DNA from: an uncultured Clostridia bacterium
Lineage (GTDB): Bacteria > Bacillota > Clostridia > TANB77 > CAG-508
Assembly: GCA_947631315.1 (NCBI GenBank)
Contig: CANRLA010000013.1
Location: forward strand, 1-25,265
Length of the DNA stretch: 25,265 nucleotides
Direction: 5' to 3'
Position 1 is the first letter of the stretch, and the number at the start of each line of letters is the position of its first letter. A program made the translations under genes and the position numbers. The notes beneath the pieces are model-generated. The model worked only from the letters and a program-made list of their open reading frames with translations. It had not been told where the DNA came from and ran no database searches. Positions 15,018-22,796 of the stretch are shown in pieces.

Positions 15018-16535
15018 TTATTCTATTACATCTGTGTAATAATTTGCATTTAGGTCAGGAGCTAAGTGCCACTTTCCTATAAAACTTATAACTGTATTTT
15101 GGCTAAATTCATATTTTGGCTCTACTACAACTTTCCCTGTGGTGTCTATTGCTCCCCATTTTCCATTTTTCTTAATAGCTGCATATCCATAATCATTTTG
15201 TTCTGTTGCATCATCGTAAATATAATTTACTACAACATTTCCGTTAGCATCTACAAATCCATATTTATCACCTTTTTTTGATAAATATAATGTATTTGCT
15301 GAAAGTACATCTTTAATATCTTTTTCTTCTAATTTGAAGTTAAAATATTTATATTCTCCATCTTCTCTTACTTTAATATATCCTAGTTTTGTATCTATTG
15401 TTGATACTATTCCTGATGTTTTAACTTGAAATAATGTGTCTAAAATATCTGTTTCTCCATCTTCCTTTTCTGCCTCTATAAAACCTTCGTCCATATAAGA
15501 TATAAAATCATACTTAAAATCTACTTGAGTTTGTCCTGATGTATTAATTATTCCATATTTGTTATCCTTTTTAGCTATATAATTGCCATCAAAAGCATAT
15601 TTAAGTTCTTCATATTCTTGTGGAATTATAATATCTCCCTCTGCTGAAATTACACCATATTTTCCATTGTTTTTTACCACAATATTGCTATTATCAATGC
15701 TTATAGCTTCTGAGAATGAATTTAAAAGCTTTGTTTTTCCATCAGCCGTAACTAATTTTATATCTTCTCCTTCTTTTACAACATACATATCGCTTCCGCA
15801 AATATTCATGATTTTTGTGTATTTACATTCTAATATCTGCTTTTTATTGTAATTAATTAGTCCATATAGTCCATCTTCGTTCTTTACTATATATCCATCT
15901 TCGTATTTATTTGTGAGTGGAAGTATTTCTGCATATAAATTCTCTATAATAACGCTTCCAGCATTATCAACTAAGCCTTTTTTTCCATCAAGTTCTGTTA
16001 CTAAACTTTTTGATACTTTTCCTAGCGGAGTTATTGAATCATATTGTGGAGCTATTAATTCTTTTCCATTAAAGTTAATTAATCCGTATTTTCCATCTTT
16101 TTCAACTTTTAGCACATTTGTATCATAGAAAATTGTACCATTTTCATCAATATTTTGCATTGCTTCTACTTGTTCATAAGTACTATATAATTTTTCTCCT
16201 TTATCATTTATTGCAAAAGATCTATAATTTTCGTTTTCTACATCAACATCCTCTTGACATATAAATATATTCTTTGTAGAGTCAGGAATAATAATCATAT
16301 TGTCATATTTTGCATCTACTACTATTTCTCCTTTTGAATTTATTACTCCCCATTTGTCATTTGTATAAACTGTTATGTATGAATTAGCAACATTTTTACC
16401 TTTAGCAACGTCTACTTTTGGAATTCTAAGCATAAGAACAATTATCATTATTAATACTGCTATTACAAATATAGTCGCTACTACTTTTTTCTTATTAAGT
16501 TTAGGCTGACCGTCATATCTTTTTCCTCTACTCAT
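15018..16535 (-). CDS. WG-repeat protein with N-terminal membrane anchor
   Basis: This 505-residue protein has a basic N-terminus (MSRGKRY), one membrane helix (about residues 18-40) and then at least eight WG repeats of roughly 45-60 residues. Typical units are KWGVINSKGEIVVDAKYD, KYGLINFNGKELIAPQYD, KYGIINTSGQTQVDFKYD and KWGAIDTTGKVVVEPKYE. The repeats probably build a beta-rich solenoid or propeller outside the membrane. Their function is not known. ATG at 16535 is chosen over GTG at 16544. Neither has a Shine-Dalgarno site nearby: the only good one, AGAAAGGAG, lies upstream of the 119-bp leader element, suggesting the element split the site from the start codon. Confidence 0.8.
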   Translation of the reverse strand: MSRGKRYDGQPKLNKKKVVATIFVIAVLIMIIVLMLRIPKVDVAKGKNVANSYITVYTNDKWGVINSKGEIVVDAKYDNMIIIPDSTKNIFICQEDVDVENENYRSFAINDKGEKLYSTYEQVEAMQNIDENGTIFYDTNVLKVEKDGKYGLINFNGKELIAPQYDSITPLGKVSKSLVTELDGKKGLVDNAGSVIIENLYAEILPLTNKYEDGYIVKNEDGLYGLINYNKKQILECKYTKIMNICGSDMYVVKEGEDIKLVTADGKTKLLNSFSEAISIDNSNIVVKNNGKYGVISAEGDIIIPQEYEELKYAFDGNYIAKKDNKYGIINTSGQTQVDFKYDFISYMDEGFIEAEKEDGETDILDTLFQVKTSGIVSTIDTKLGYIKVREDGEYKYFNFKLEEKDIKDVLSANTLYLSKKGDKYGFVDANGNVVVNYIYDDATEQNDYGYAAIKKNGKWGAIDTTGKVVVEPKYEFSQNTVISFIGKWHLAPDLNANYYTDVIE

Positions 16536-16551
16536 ATATTTCACATAGTAT

Positions 16552-16607
16552 AAAAAACGGAGCTAAGATTTTCTATGCTATAAATAGCTTAGAAAATCTA
16601 AGCTCCG
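16552..16607 (-). terminator. Attenuator-like terminator H1 of copy 2
   Basis: A 50-nt hairpin (CGGAGC/GCTCCG base, 21 pairs with one U-U and one A-A mismatch, UUUA loop) followed by six U residues on the minus strand, directly before the WG-repeat gene. Confidence 0.6.
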
Positions 16608-16610
16608 CAT
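16578..16610 (-). CDS. Leader peptide MRSLDFLSYL in copy 2
   Basis: The peptide is identical to that of copy 1. It runs from the base just before H1 to the first three bases of the H1 3' arm. It is in frame with the WG gene but stops after ten codons. Three of ten residues are Leu and two are Ser. No expression evidence exists. Confidence 0.45.
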   Translation of the reverse strand: MRSLDFLSYL

Positions 16611-16725
16611 AATTCTCCTCTACGTCAAGTCTATCGTCTTCGACGATGACTTTCCTAGAGTATAAAAAATGATATACTATAATCTCCTTTCTAATAAATT
16701 AATATAAATTTTTTAATTTATATTT

Positions 16726-16753
16726 ATTATAAAAGTCAATTATAATATATCAA
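16726..16753 (-). promoter_or_regulatory. Promoter upstream of leader element copy 2
   Basis: On the minus strand, TTGATA (16753-16748), 16 nt, TATAAT (16731-16726). The start near 16719 would put the element about 50 nt into the transcript that serves the WG-repeat gene. An alternative TTGACT box overlaps the spacer. Confidence 0.5.
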
Positions 16754-16785
16754 GTTTCTGCTTTTTTTTCAATAGAAAAACATAA

Positions 16786-19218
16786 TTATTTTTTTATTAC
16801 TTTTATTGCAATTACGCTCATATCATCTTTTGGTCTACCCATGCAATTATCCCTTGATTCTCTTAATATAATGTCTGCAATCCTTTCAGGTACATCAGTT
16901 TGTATGTCTTCAAGCAAATATTTTAGCCATAAATCCTTATTTGCATATTCTGTGGATGAATCTAAGATTCCGTCACTACATAAAACTATTATATCTCCAT
17001 CTTCTAAGTCTTTATCATAAGTATCAACTTTCGTATCATTCATTATTCCTGTTGGAAGTGAATTAGATTTTATGATACTTACATTTTTGTTTCTTTTAAA
17101 ATATGTTGGGCAAGCTCCACTTTTTATTAATTCGACTGTTCCTGCATAAAGGTCCAGTATTCCAATATCAAGAGTTGCATAACTTTCTTTTTTATTTGCT
17201 GAAAGTAATGCTGAATTAATTAATTTTAAAGATGTATCTTTTTCAAATCCGGAACTTAATAGTCTTTCTAGCATACTAATTGCAAGTGTACTATTTTTTC
17301 TAGCTTCATCTCCTGAGCCCATTCCATCACTTATTGCAAAAAGATATTTTCCATCTCCAAGTCTAACACTCGACATTGAATCACCTGAAATTGCTACCCC
17401 ATCTTTTTTACATTTAGCAATTCCTGTTTGCAATAAATATTTGTCATCTGACAAGTATGTGTATGAGCATATATCTTTATTTAGTCTTATTCCACATTTT
17501 TGGTCTTGAATAGTGAATTTTTCATTAAATACACCTGAAATACTTCTTGCTATCTGCTTAATAGGACATAAATTTCCAGTTTCATCTTCACATAATTTTG
17601 TATAAGTACTAACTATAACCCTTCCTGATGGCTCTTTTTTTATTTTGAGGTCACTTAAATATATATTTTTATCTTTTAAAGATTTGATTATTTTTTGTTT
17701 TTGTTCTTTAAATATTTCATCTTCTGATTCAACAAAATCTTCTGTAATGTTTTCAATTGCTGATTTTACAGTCTTTAGTTGGTCTGACATATTTTTATTT
17801 GCTTCATCAAACTTCTTTTGCCAAATTATATTTGATTTACAAATTCTCCACGCTGAATTAACTGCATTTAGTATCTCTCTAATTTCTTTTTCTTGAGCAT
17901 TTTTTTCATCATTGTTATCTGAATTCATTAAGTAAATATTATGATTCGTAAATATACTAATTATTGCATTTTGTGTAAGAACTCCATTTTCTATTAAATA
18001 GTCAAAAATATCTCTTAAAATATTATCCTCATTGTTATATATATAGTCATATAACAAATTATCTTCCATTCCATCAATTGCTTTTATAATTTCTTCTTCA
18101 AAACTTGTTTCATTTTTTTCATAAAGTTCATCTTTTTTATAATTGTTAGCAATATCTGATATAGTCTTTGAAATACTATTTAACTTAATAAGTGTTTCAT
18201 CACTTGCCTCTAACGTTCTACCTGCTTCAGGAAGCATTTTCGTTTGCGGGATAATTTCGTTTATATTGATTTTTCTATTTTTAGGCATTGCAAGAAGTCC
18301 AATAGATGCAATCAGTATTTCTTGATATACTATAATATTAGCTATACCACCATTTGCAGAATATGCTATTAAGACATTTCCTAGTATAAATCCTATTATT
18401 ACACCTATTTTTCCGAACCTATTTAATAATCCTGATAACATTCCTGATATTGCATATGTTGCAATTAAAATTGGATTTCCATCTCCTATTATTCCTAAAA
18501 CAATTCCAATAGTTATTCCACTTATACCACCCACTAAAATGCCATTTCTCCAGCCTAATAGTAGTACAATAAATATACATATTATATTTCTAAGTGAAAA
18601 TGAGAAAATATGAATATTGCTTAATGCTATTGAAGCTATTGCAAATATTAAACTTGCTCCTATTACTTCTTCTATTGAAAATATACTTTTTACTCCATAT
18701 TTACTAATTACATCAATAGAATTTACAAAAATTTTGTAAAAAATATAGCTTGAAACTCCCATTGTAATAGTTAATAGTAAGTCATAAAAATAAAATCCTT
18801 TGAATATTATATTAAAGGCTTGTACTAAAATCACTGAAATAAAAAGATAACTTCCTAACCTTATTTTTTCATTTTCATCTTCGTTTCTAGTAGGCTTTTT
18901 TATTAGTACCAGTAAAAGCATTATAATTGATGAAAAAATAAATGAAACTGTACTTGCTCCTCCAAATCTAATTGCTGTTCCTAAAAGACTTGCTATATAT
19001 ACACACGCTATAGGAAGTCCGTTGCTTATACTAGCTGCAAGCATTGCTATTCCAAATGGAGCTAAAACCACAGTATCAACACCAAATCCAACCATTGACA
19101 TCATAAAGGTTAGTATGTACACTATTATATTTTGAACTTTAAAAATTCTATTTACTATTTCTCTATAATTTATTTTTTCTTCTTTTACATCATAACTTTT
19201 TGAAACATTCTGTAACAT
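16786..19218 (-). CDS. spoIIE: Stage II sporulation protein E (SpoIIE)
   Basis: This 810-residue protein is the membrane-bound serine phosphatase that dephosphorylates SpoIIAA to switch on sigma-F in the forespore, and it also links to septum formation. The first 310 residues hold about ten membrane helices, followed by a helical central region and a PP2C-type SpoIIE phosphatase domain from about residue 590. The metal motifs are AISDGMGSGDEA, VLCSDGILDSS and RPKDDMSVIAIKV. Length is normal for the family. ATG at 19218 is preferred over GTG at 19227, since GAGGTGG sits 5 nt before the ATG. The gene is separate from its neighbours and has its own promoter region. Confidence 0.93.
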   Translation of the reverse strand: MLQNVSKSYDVKEEKINYREIVNRIFKVQNIIVYILTFMMSMVGFGVDTVVLAPFGIAMLAASISNGLPIACVYIASLLGTAIRFGGASTVSFIFSSIIMLLLVLIKKPTRNEDENEKIRLGSYLFISVILVQAFNIIFKGFYFYDLLLTITMGVSSYIFYKIFVNSIDVISKYGVKSIFSIEEVIGASLIFAIASIALSNIHIFSFSLRNIICIFIVLLLGWRNGILVGGISGITIGIVLGIIGDGNPILIATYAISGMLSGLLNRFGKIGVIIGFILGNVLIAYSANGGIANIIVYQEILIASIGLLAMPKNRKININEIIPQTKMLPEAGRTLEASDETLIKLNSISKTISDIANNYKKDELYEKNETSFEEEIIKAIDGMEDNLLYDYIYNNEDNILRDIFDYLIENGVLTQNAIISIFTNHNIYLMNSDNNDEKNAQEKEIREILNAVNSAWRICKSNIIWQKKFDEANKNMSDQLKTVKSAIENITEDFVESEDEIFKEQKQKIIKSLKDKNIYLSDLKIKKEPSGRVIVSTYTKLCEDETGNLCPIKQIARSISGVFNEKFTIQDQKCGIRLNKDICSYTYLSDDKYLLQTGIAKCKKDGVAISGDSMSSVRLGDGKYLFAISDGMGSGDEARKNSTLAISMLERLLSSGFEKDTSLKLINSALLSANKKESYATLDIGILDLYAGTVELIKSGACPTYFKRNKNVSIIKSNSLPTGIMNDTKVDTYDKDLEDGDIIVLCSDGILDSSTEYANKDLWLKYLLEDIQTDVPERIADIILRESRDNCMGRPKDDMSVIAIKVIKK

Positions 19219-19248
19219 CCTTACCACCTCTTACTTTTTTAACTTATT

Positions 19249-19280
19249 TTAATACTAGGAAATTAATTTTTTTGTCAAAA
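19249..19280 (-). promoter_or_regulatory. Putative spoIIE promoter with a Spo0A-box-like site
   Basis: On the minus strand, TTGACA (19278-19273), 18 nt and TATTAA (19254-19249). On the plus strand the same -35 region reads TTGTCAAAA (19272-19280), one mismatch from the Spo0A box TTGTCGAAA. In Bacillus subtilis the spoIIE promoter is activated by Spo0A at sigma-A RNA polymerase. The similarity here is suggestive only. Confidence 0.4.
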
Positions 19281-19383
19281 TTAGTCCTCTAAATTAAAAA
19301 AGTACTCTACAATTTGTGATACAATTTTTCCTTATTCTATCTTAAAATACTGAAAATTACAATAATATTAGAGAAATTTGTAG

Positions 19384-19412
19384 AAAAAAAGGGACTTTTT
19401 CACTGTCCCTTT
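19384..19412 (-). terminator. Terminator of the minus-strand M23 gene
   Basis: On the minus strand, AAAGGGAC (19412-19405), a 9-nt loop, GTCCCTTT (19395-19388) and a T tract continuing to 19384. The first arm overlaps the stop codon. Confidence 0.85.
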
Positions 19413-20412
19413 AATTATATACATATCTTTGTGGATTTATAGCAGTTCCATTATATCTTATTTCAAAATGTAAATGATTTCCTGTTGAAATTCCTGTTGA
19501 ACCTACTTTAGCAATTATTTGTCCTTGTGCTACTTGTTGTCCAGTTACACAGTTTACTTCACTACAGTGTCCATAAAGAATTACAAGTGAACTTGTTGAA
19601 CGAACTACTACTACATTTCCATATCCAGAATATCCATGTCCTGCACCGTTTCCAGCAAATATAACTGTTCCTGCTGCTGCCGCTTTTATGGCCGTTCCTT
19701 TTGGTGCCGCTATATCTAATCCCTTATGATTATCTCTCCATCTTAATCCATACCTTGATGTTATTGTTCCACTAATAGGCCTAATTAATGTTACCCCTAA
19801 ATCTGTTGGAACACTTGCTTCATTTACTATTTGTGTTCCTATGTTTTTATATACACTTGAATAAGAATATACTACTTTCTTTTCATATAACTCATTTACA
19901 CATGTTTCTACATCTTTAAATTCTGCTTTTGCCGTTTCATATTTTTCTACTATTCCTAAGTCTTTGGCATTTGCACTATCCTTAGTTTTAAGTTGCTCTA
20001 TAACTTGTTCTGCATTTTCAAATGAGTCAACATAAACTTTTTCATTATTTTCATCTGTTATGGCATAATATTTATAATATGGTGTTCCTGCTGATGTAAC
20101 TCTTTCAAAAATTTCATCATCATTGGTTTCTTCATTATTTTTTAAAAGACATGCCGTATATTGTGGTAAATCGTTTACCTCTACAAATGCAACGTCTGAG
20201 CCATTTCCAGTTGAAATATATGTATTAATTCTTTTTTGTAAATTAATCTTATCGTTTGTGTAACCTATAGTTTCTCCATTTAGGCTTACACTGTATGTTT
20301 GTCTATATGTTAATTTAATAATTCCTAAAATAATTATTGCGGCAACTGTTAGTATTACAAATAATTTTATTAATGTTCTAACTTTTACTACTACTTTTTT
20401 TAATTTATTTAT
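19411..20412 (-). CDS. M23 (LytM-type) peptidase with non-canonical ATA start
   Basis: An open frame of 333 codons has no ATG, GTG or TTG anywhere in it. It encodes a basic N-terminus (NKLKKVVVKVRT), a membrane helix (about residues 14-34), a helical middle domain and a C-terminal M23 peptidase with all ligands: H229 and D233 in NHKGLDIA, H282 in LYGHC, and H313/H315 in GNHLHFEI. The fold and the terminator right after the stop show that it is a real gene. GGAGG (20426-20422) is exactly 9 nt before ATA at 20412, so ATA is the likely initiator or a mutated ATG. ATC at 20415 is the alternative. It lies 77 bp downstream of topB and probably shares its transcript. It should cleave peptidoglycan outside the membrane. 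Confidence 0.8.
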   Translation of the reverse strand: MNKLKKVVVKVRTLIKLFVILTVAAIIILGIIKLTYRQTYSVSLNGETIGYTNDKINLQKRINTYISTGNGSDVAFVEVNDLPQYTACLLKNNEETNDDEIFERVTSAGTPYYKYYAITDENNEKVYVDSFENAEQVIEQLKTKDSANAKDLGIVEKYETAKAEFKDVETCVNELYEKKVVYSYSSVYKNIGTQIVNEASVPTDLGVTLIRPISGTITSRYGLRWRDNHKGLDIAAPKGTAIKAAAAGTVIFAGNGAGHGYSGYGNVVVVRSTSSLVILYGHCSEVNCVTGQQVAQGQIIAKVGSTGISTGNHLHFEIRYNGTAINPQRYVYN

Positions 20413-20489
20413 GATACTGTACCTCCAATCTTGCTATTATTTATATCACAAATTACTTATCTTGTCTAGTAAAAAAATTTTGTTTTTTA

Positions 20490-22394
20490 TTATCTTATTA
20501 CTAATTTGTTAAACTTACTATTTATGTAGTTTTCTAGCTTATTCATAAATTCATCTTTTTTTATTTCTTTTTTTGCAACCATATCTAAACCTTTTTCCCA
20601 ACTTGCTGTTAATTTTGGATTTAACATATCAGGCATTGATAAATGCACTATATCATATATATTTTCACCTTTTTGCGTTGGTGTTATTATCTGAGTTTTG
20701 GTATTTATATCGATATATTTAATTTTTTCTAATTTTTTAATTATTTCTGCCCTTGTCGCACTAGTTCCTATCCCTGCACCTTTTATTTGCTCTCTTAATT
20801 CTTCGTCTTCAATTAATTTTCCAGCGTTCTCCATTGCTAGAATTATTGAACCTGAATTGTATCTTGTTGGCGGAGTCGTTTCTGATTCTTTAATTTCATA
20901 ATTTTTTACAATTAAAGTTTCACCTTTTTTTACATTAAAATCATTTGGCTCCTCTTTGCTTTTTTCTTCATCTTTTCCCTTTTTTAAAACTTCTAAATAT
21001 CCTTTTTTTGTGCATACTTTTGAACTAGCATAAAATTTTTCTCCTTCAATATTTATTGTAATATTCATTTTATTAAATTCTGCTGGAGGATAAAAAATCG
21101 CTAAAAATCTTTTTACTATTAAATTATAAACTTTTGCTTGTAATTCAGGAAGTTTTGCTAAATTATCAAATCCTTGTCCTGTTGGAATTATTGCATAGTG
21201 GTCCGTAATTTTGCTATCATTTACATACTTTGTTTTAGCCAAGTTTGTAGAAAATTTTTCTTCTTTCATTTGTTTTATAAATCCTTGTACTTCTGCATCT
21301 TTATACCCTGTTGCTATCCCATTTAGATTTTTTGTAATTACTTTGCTTACCGCTGTAGATAGCACTCTTGCGTCTGTTCTTGGATAAGTTACTAGTTTTT
21401 TTTCATATAAATTTTGTATAATTTCTAAAGTTTCATCAGGTTTTATTTTAAATCTTTTTGTACACTCATTTTGTATTTCTGCTAGATTAAATAAAAGTGG
21501 GGCATTTTCCTTTTGCTTTGACTTTTTTATTTCTTCAACTATTGCTTTCTTTTCCTTTAGGTATAAAATAAAATCCTTTGCATCACTTTCTTTCTTAAAG
21601 CCATTTTCATTGTATAACTTACTAGATTCATATTCTTTAGAGCTTTCTGACACTTTCCATTCTGCAGTAAGTAAATTATTTTCATCTTTTCCAAATTGTC
21701 CTGAAATTTTATAAAAAGGTACTTTTACAAAATTTCTTATCTCTCTTTCACGCTCAACAACCATACCTAGAACACAGGTCATAACTCTACCTACAGAAAT
21801 TGATGCTTTTTCTTCCCCTATTGATTTTGCTAATCTTCTACCATAAATGACAGATAACATTCTTGAAAAATTAATTCCTATTAAATAATCTTCTTTTGCT
21901 CTTAAATATGCACTGTCTGACAGACTATCATATTCTGATAAATCTTTTGCCTCATTAATTCCTCTTTTTATTTCTTCCTCTGTCTGCGAATCTATCCATA
22001 TCCTTCTTTTTTCTTTTCCTTTGACATCAATCATTTGGTCAACAAGTCTATATATGTATTCCCCTTCTCTTCCAGAGTCAGTTGCAACATAAATTGCTTC
22101 CACATCATCTCGTGTAATTTGGCTTTTTATTATTTCAAATTGCTTTTCTACACCTTTAATAACTTCATATTTCCACTCTTTTGGTATAAAAGGCAATGTA
22201 TCTAATCTCCAAAATTTTAGATTTTCATCATATTTTTCTGGATAACTCATTGTAACTAAATGACCAACACACCAAGTTATTACCCAGTCTTTTGACTCAA
22301 TAAATCCATTTTTTCTTTGTCCATTTTCTCCTATGACCTTCGCGAATTCCATTGCTACTGAAGGTTTTTCTGTTATTAATAATTTTTTACTCAT
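20490..22394 (-). CDS. topB: DNA topoisomerase III (TopB-like, type IA)
   Basis: This 634-residue enzyme relaxes or decatenates DNA by single-strand passage. The Toprim domain is at the N-terminus (LITEKPSVA with E9, then ATDSGREGEYIYR with D106 and E110/E112). The catalytic tyrosine lies in LVTYPRTDARVLS, and the type IA core continues through PPTRYNSGSIILAME and GIGTSATRAEII. There is no C-terminal zinc-finger extension, so it is shorter than the roughly 727-residue Bacillus TopB. ATG at 22394 (MSKKLLITEKPS) is the start. The frame extends to 22466, but a strong promoter at 22402-22430 lies within that extension. No Shine-Dalgarno site is present, and the mRNA may be leaderless. Confidence 0.92.
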   Translation of the reverse strand: MSKKLLITEKPSVAMEFAKVIGENGQRKNGFIESKDWVITWCVGHLVTMSYPEKYDENLKFWRLDTLPFIPKEWKYEVIKGVEKQFEIIKSQITRDDVEAIYVATDSGREGEYIYRLVDQMIDVKGKEKRRIWIDSQTEEEIKRGINEAKDLSEYDSLSDSAYLRAKEDYLIGINFSRMLSVIYGRRLAKSIGEEKASISVGRVMTCVLGMVVEREREIRNFVKVPFYKISGQFGKDENNLLTAEWKVSESSKEYESSKLYNENGFKKESDAKDFILYLKEKKAIVEEIKKSKQKENAPLLFNLAEIQNECTKRFKIKPDETLEIIQNLYEKKLVTYPRTDARVLSTAVSKVITKNLNGIATGYKDAEVQGFIKQMKEEKFSTNLAKTKYVNDSKITDHYAIIPTGQGFDNLAKLPELQAKVYNLIVKRFLAIFYPPAEFNKMNITINIEGEKFYASSKVCTKKGYLEVLKKGKDEEKSKEEPNDFNVKKGETLIVKNYEIKESETTPPTRYNSGSIILAMENAGKLIEDEELREQIKGAGIGTSATRAEIIKKLEKIKYIDINTKTQIITPTQKGENIYDIVHLSMPDMLNPKLTASWEKGLDMVAKKEIKKDEFMNKLENYINSKFNKLVIR

Positions 22395-22401
22395 AGAGTA
22401 G

Positions 22402-22430
22402 TTTATATCATATATAAATATAGGTGTCAA
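22402..22430 (-). promoter_or_regulatory. topB promoter directly at the start codon
   Basis: On the minus strand, TTGACA (22430-22425), 17 nt, TATAAA (22407-22402), then seven bases and the ATG at 22394. The transcription start should fall on or next to the A of the start codon. Confidence 0.7.
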
Positions 22431-22544
22431 AAGTTTTACAAATTTATAATTTAAAAATATTTGCATTCACATTTAATGAATAATTTTCATATTATTGTAT
22501 ATAATACATTTTTGAAATATCATTTTTTATTTGAAAATTTATAA

Positions 22545-22614
22545 ACTATGCAAAATTTTAATGAAATATCTTTTATTTTTTATAATTTGGTTGACAAAAT
22601 ACATTTTGCATAGT
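22545..22614. repeat. 12-bp inverted repeat spanning the tRNA-fMet promoter
   Basis: ACTATGCAAAAT (22545-22556) and ATTTTGCATAGT (22603-22614) are perfect inverted repeats 46 bp apart. The right copy lies in the spacer and first base of the -10 box of the tRNA promoter. It may be an operator pair or a cruciform-prone sequence. No function is known. Confidence 0.5.
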
Positions 22615-22619
22615 ATAAT
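22591..22619 (+). promoter_or_regulatory. tRNA-fMet promoter
   Basis: TTGACA (22591-22596), 17 nt, TATAAT (22614-22619) is an exact consensus. Transcription should begin near 22626, about 10 nt before the mature tRNA. Confidence 0.85.
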
Positions 22620-22635
22620 AAATTTTGTTAGACAT

Positions 22636-22711
22636 CGCGGGGTGGAGCAGTTGGCAGCTCGCAGGGCTCATAACCCTGAGGTCGAAGGTTCGAGTCCTTC
22701 CCCCGCAACCA
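22636..22711 (+). tRNA. Initiator tRNA-fMet (CAT)
   Basis: A complete 76-nt cloverleaf with encoded CCA. The anticodon loop is CTCATAA, and GGG/CCC pairs cap the anticodon stem. The first acceptor pair is an unpaired C1-A72. Those last two features mark the initiator, not the elongator, methionine tRNA. The T arm reads GGTTCGAGTCC. It has its own perfect promoter and terminator and stands alone. Confidence 0.95.
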
Positions 22712-22719
22712 CAAAAATT

Positions 22720-22762
22720 GGTGTTTTTATAGAATTTAATGGTTCTATAAAAACACCTTTTT
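22720..22762. terminator. Bidirectional terminator between tRNA-fMet and AIM24 gene
   Basis: GGTGTTTTTATAGAA (22720-22734) pairs perfectly over 15 bp with TTCTATAAAAACACC (22743-22757), followed by TTTTT. On the opposite strand a T-rich run follows too, so it can also end the convergent AIM24-family gene. Confidence 0.85.
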
Positions 22763-22796
22763 ATTTATAAATCTTAAAATTAATTAGATTTTCTAT

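Larger units (their letters stand above)
16552..16670 (-). repeat. Dispersed 119-bp structured leader element, copy 2 (upstream of WG-repeat gene)
   Basis: Same layout as copy 1 on the minus strand: H2 at 16660-16618, Shine-Dalgarno AGAGGAG 16621-16615 partly inside H2, leader ORF 16610-16578, H1 at 16607-16558 and six U residues (16557-16552). Pairing in this copy is fully Watson-Crick where copy 1 has two G-U wobbles. The sequence AGTATAAAAAA occurs at both edges on the plus strand (16547-16557 and 16659-16669), which may be a trace of insertion. It ends 17 bp before the WG gene's ATG. Confidence 0.85.

Noticed and set aside
19411..20412. Use of a different genetic code to explain the missing start and the frameshifts
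   Set aside because: TGA, TAA and TAG all act as normal stops in intact genes here, and the defects are indels or one start codon, not reassigned stops.
22531..22770. Plus-strand frame of 79 codons
   Set aside because: It runs through the promoter, the tRNA-fMet gene and its terminator and is therefore spurious.
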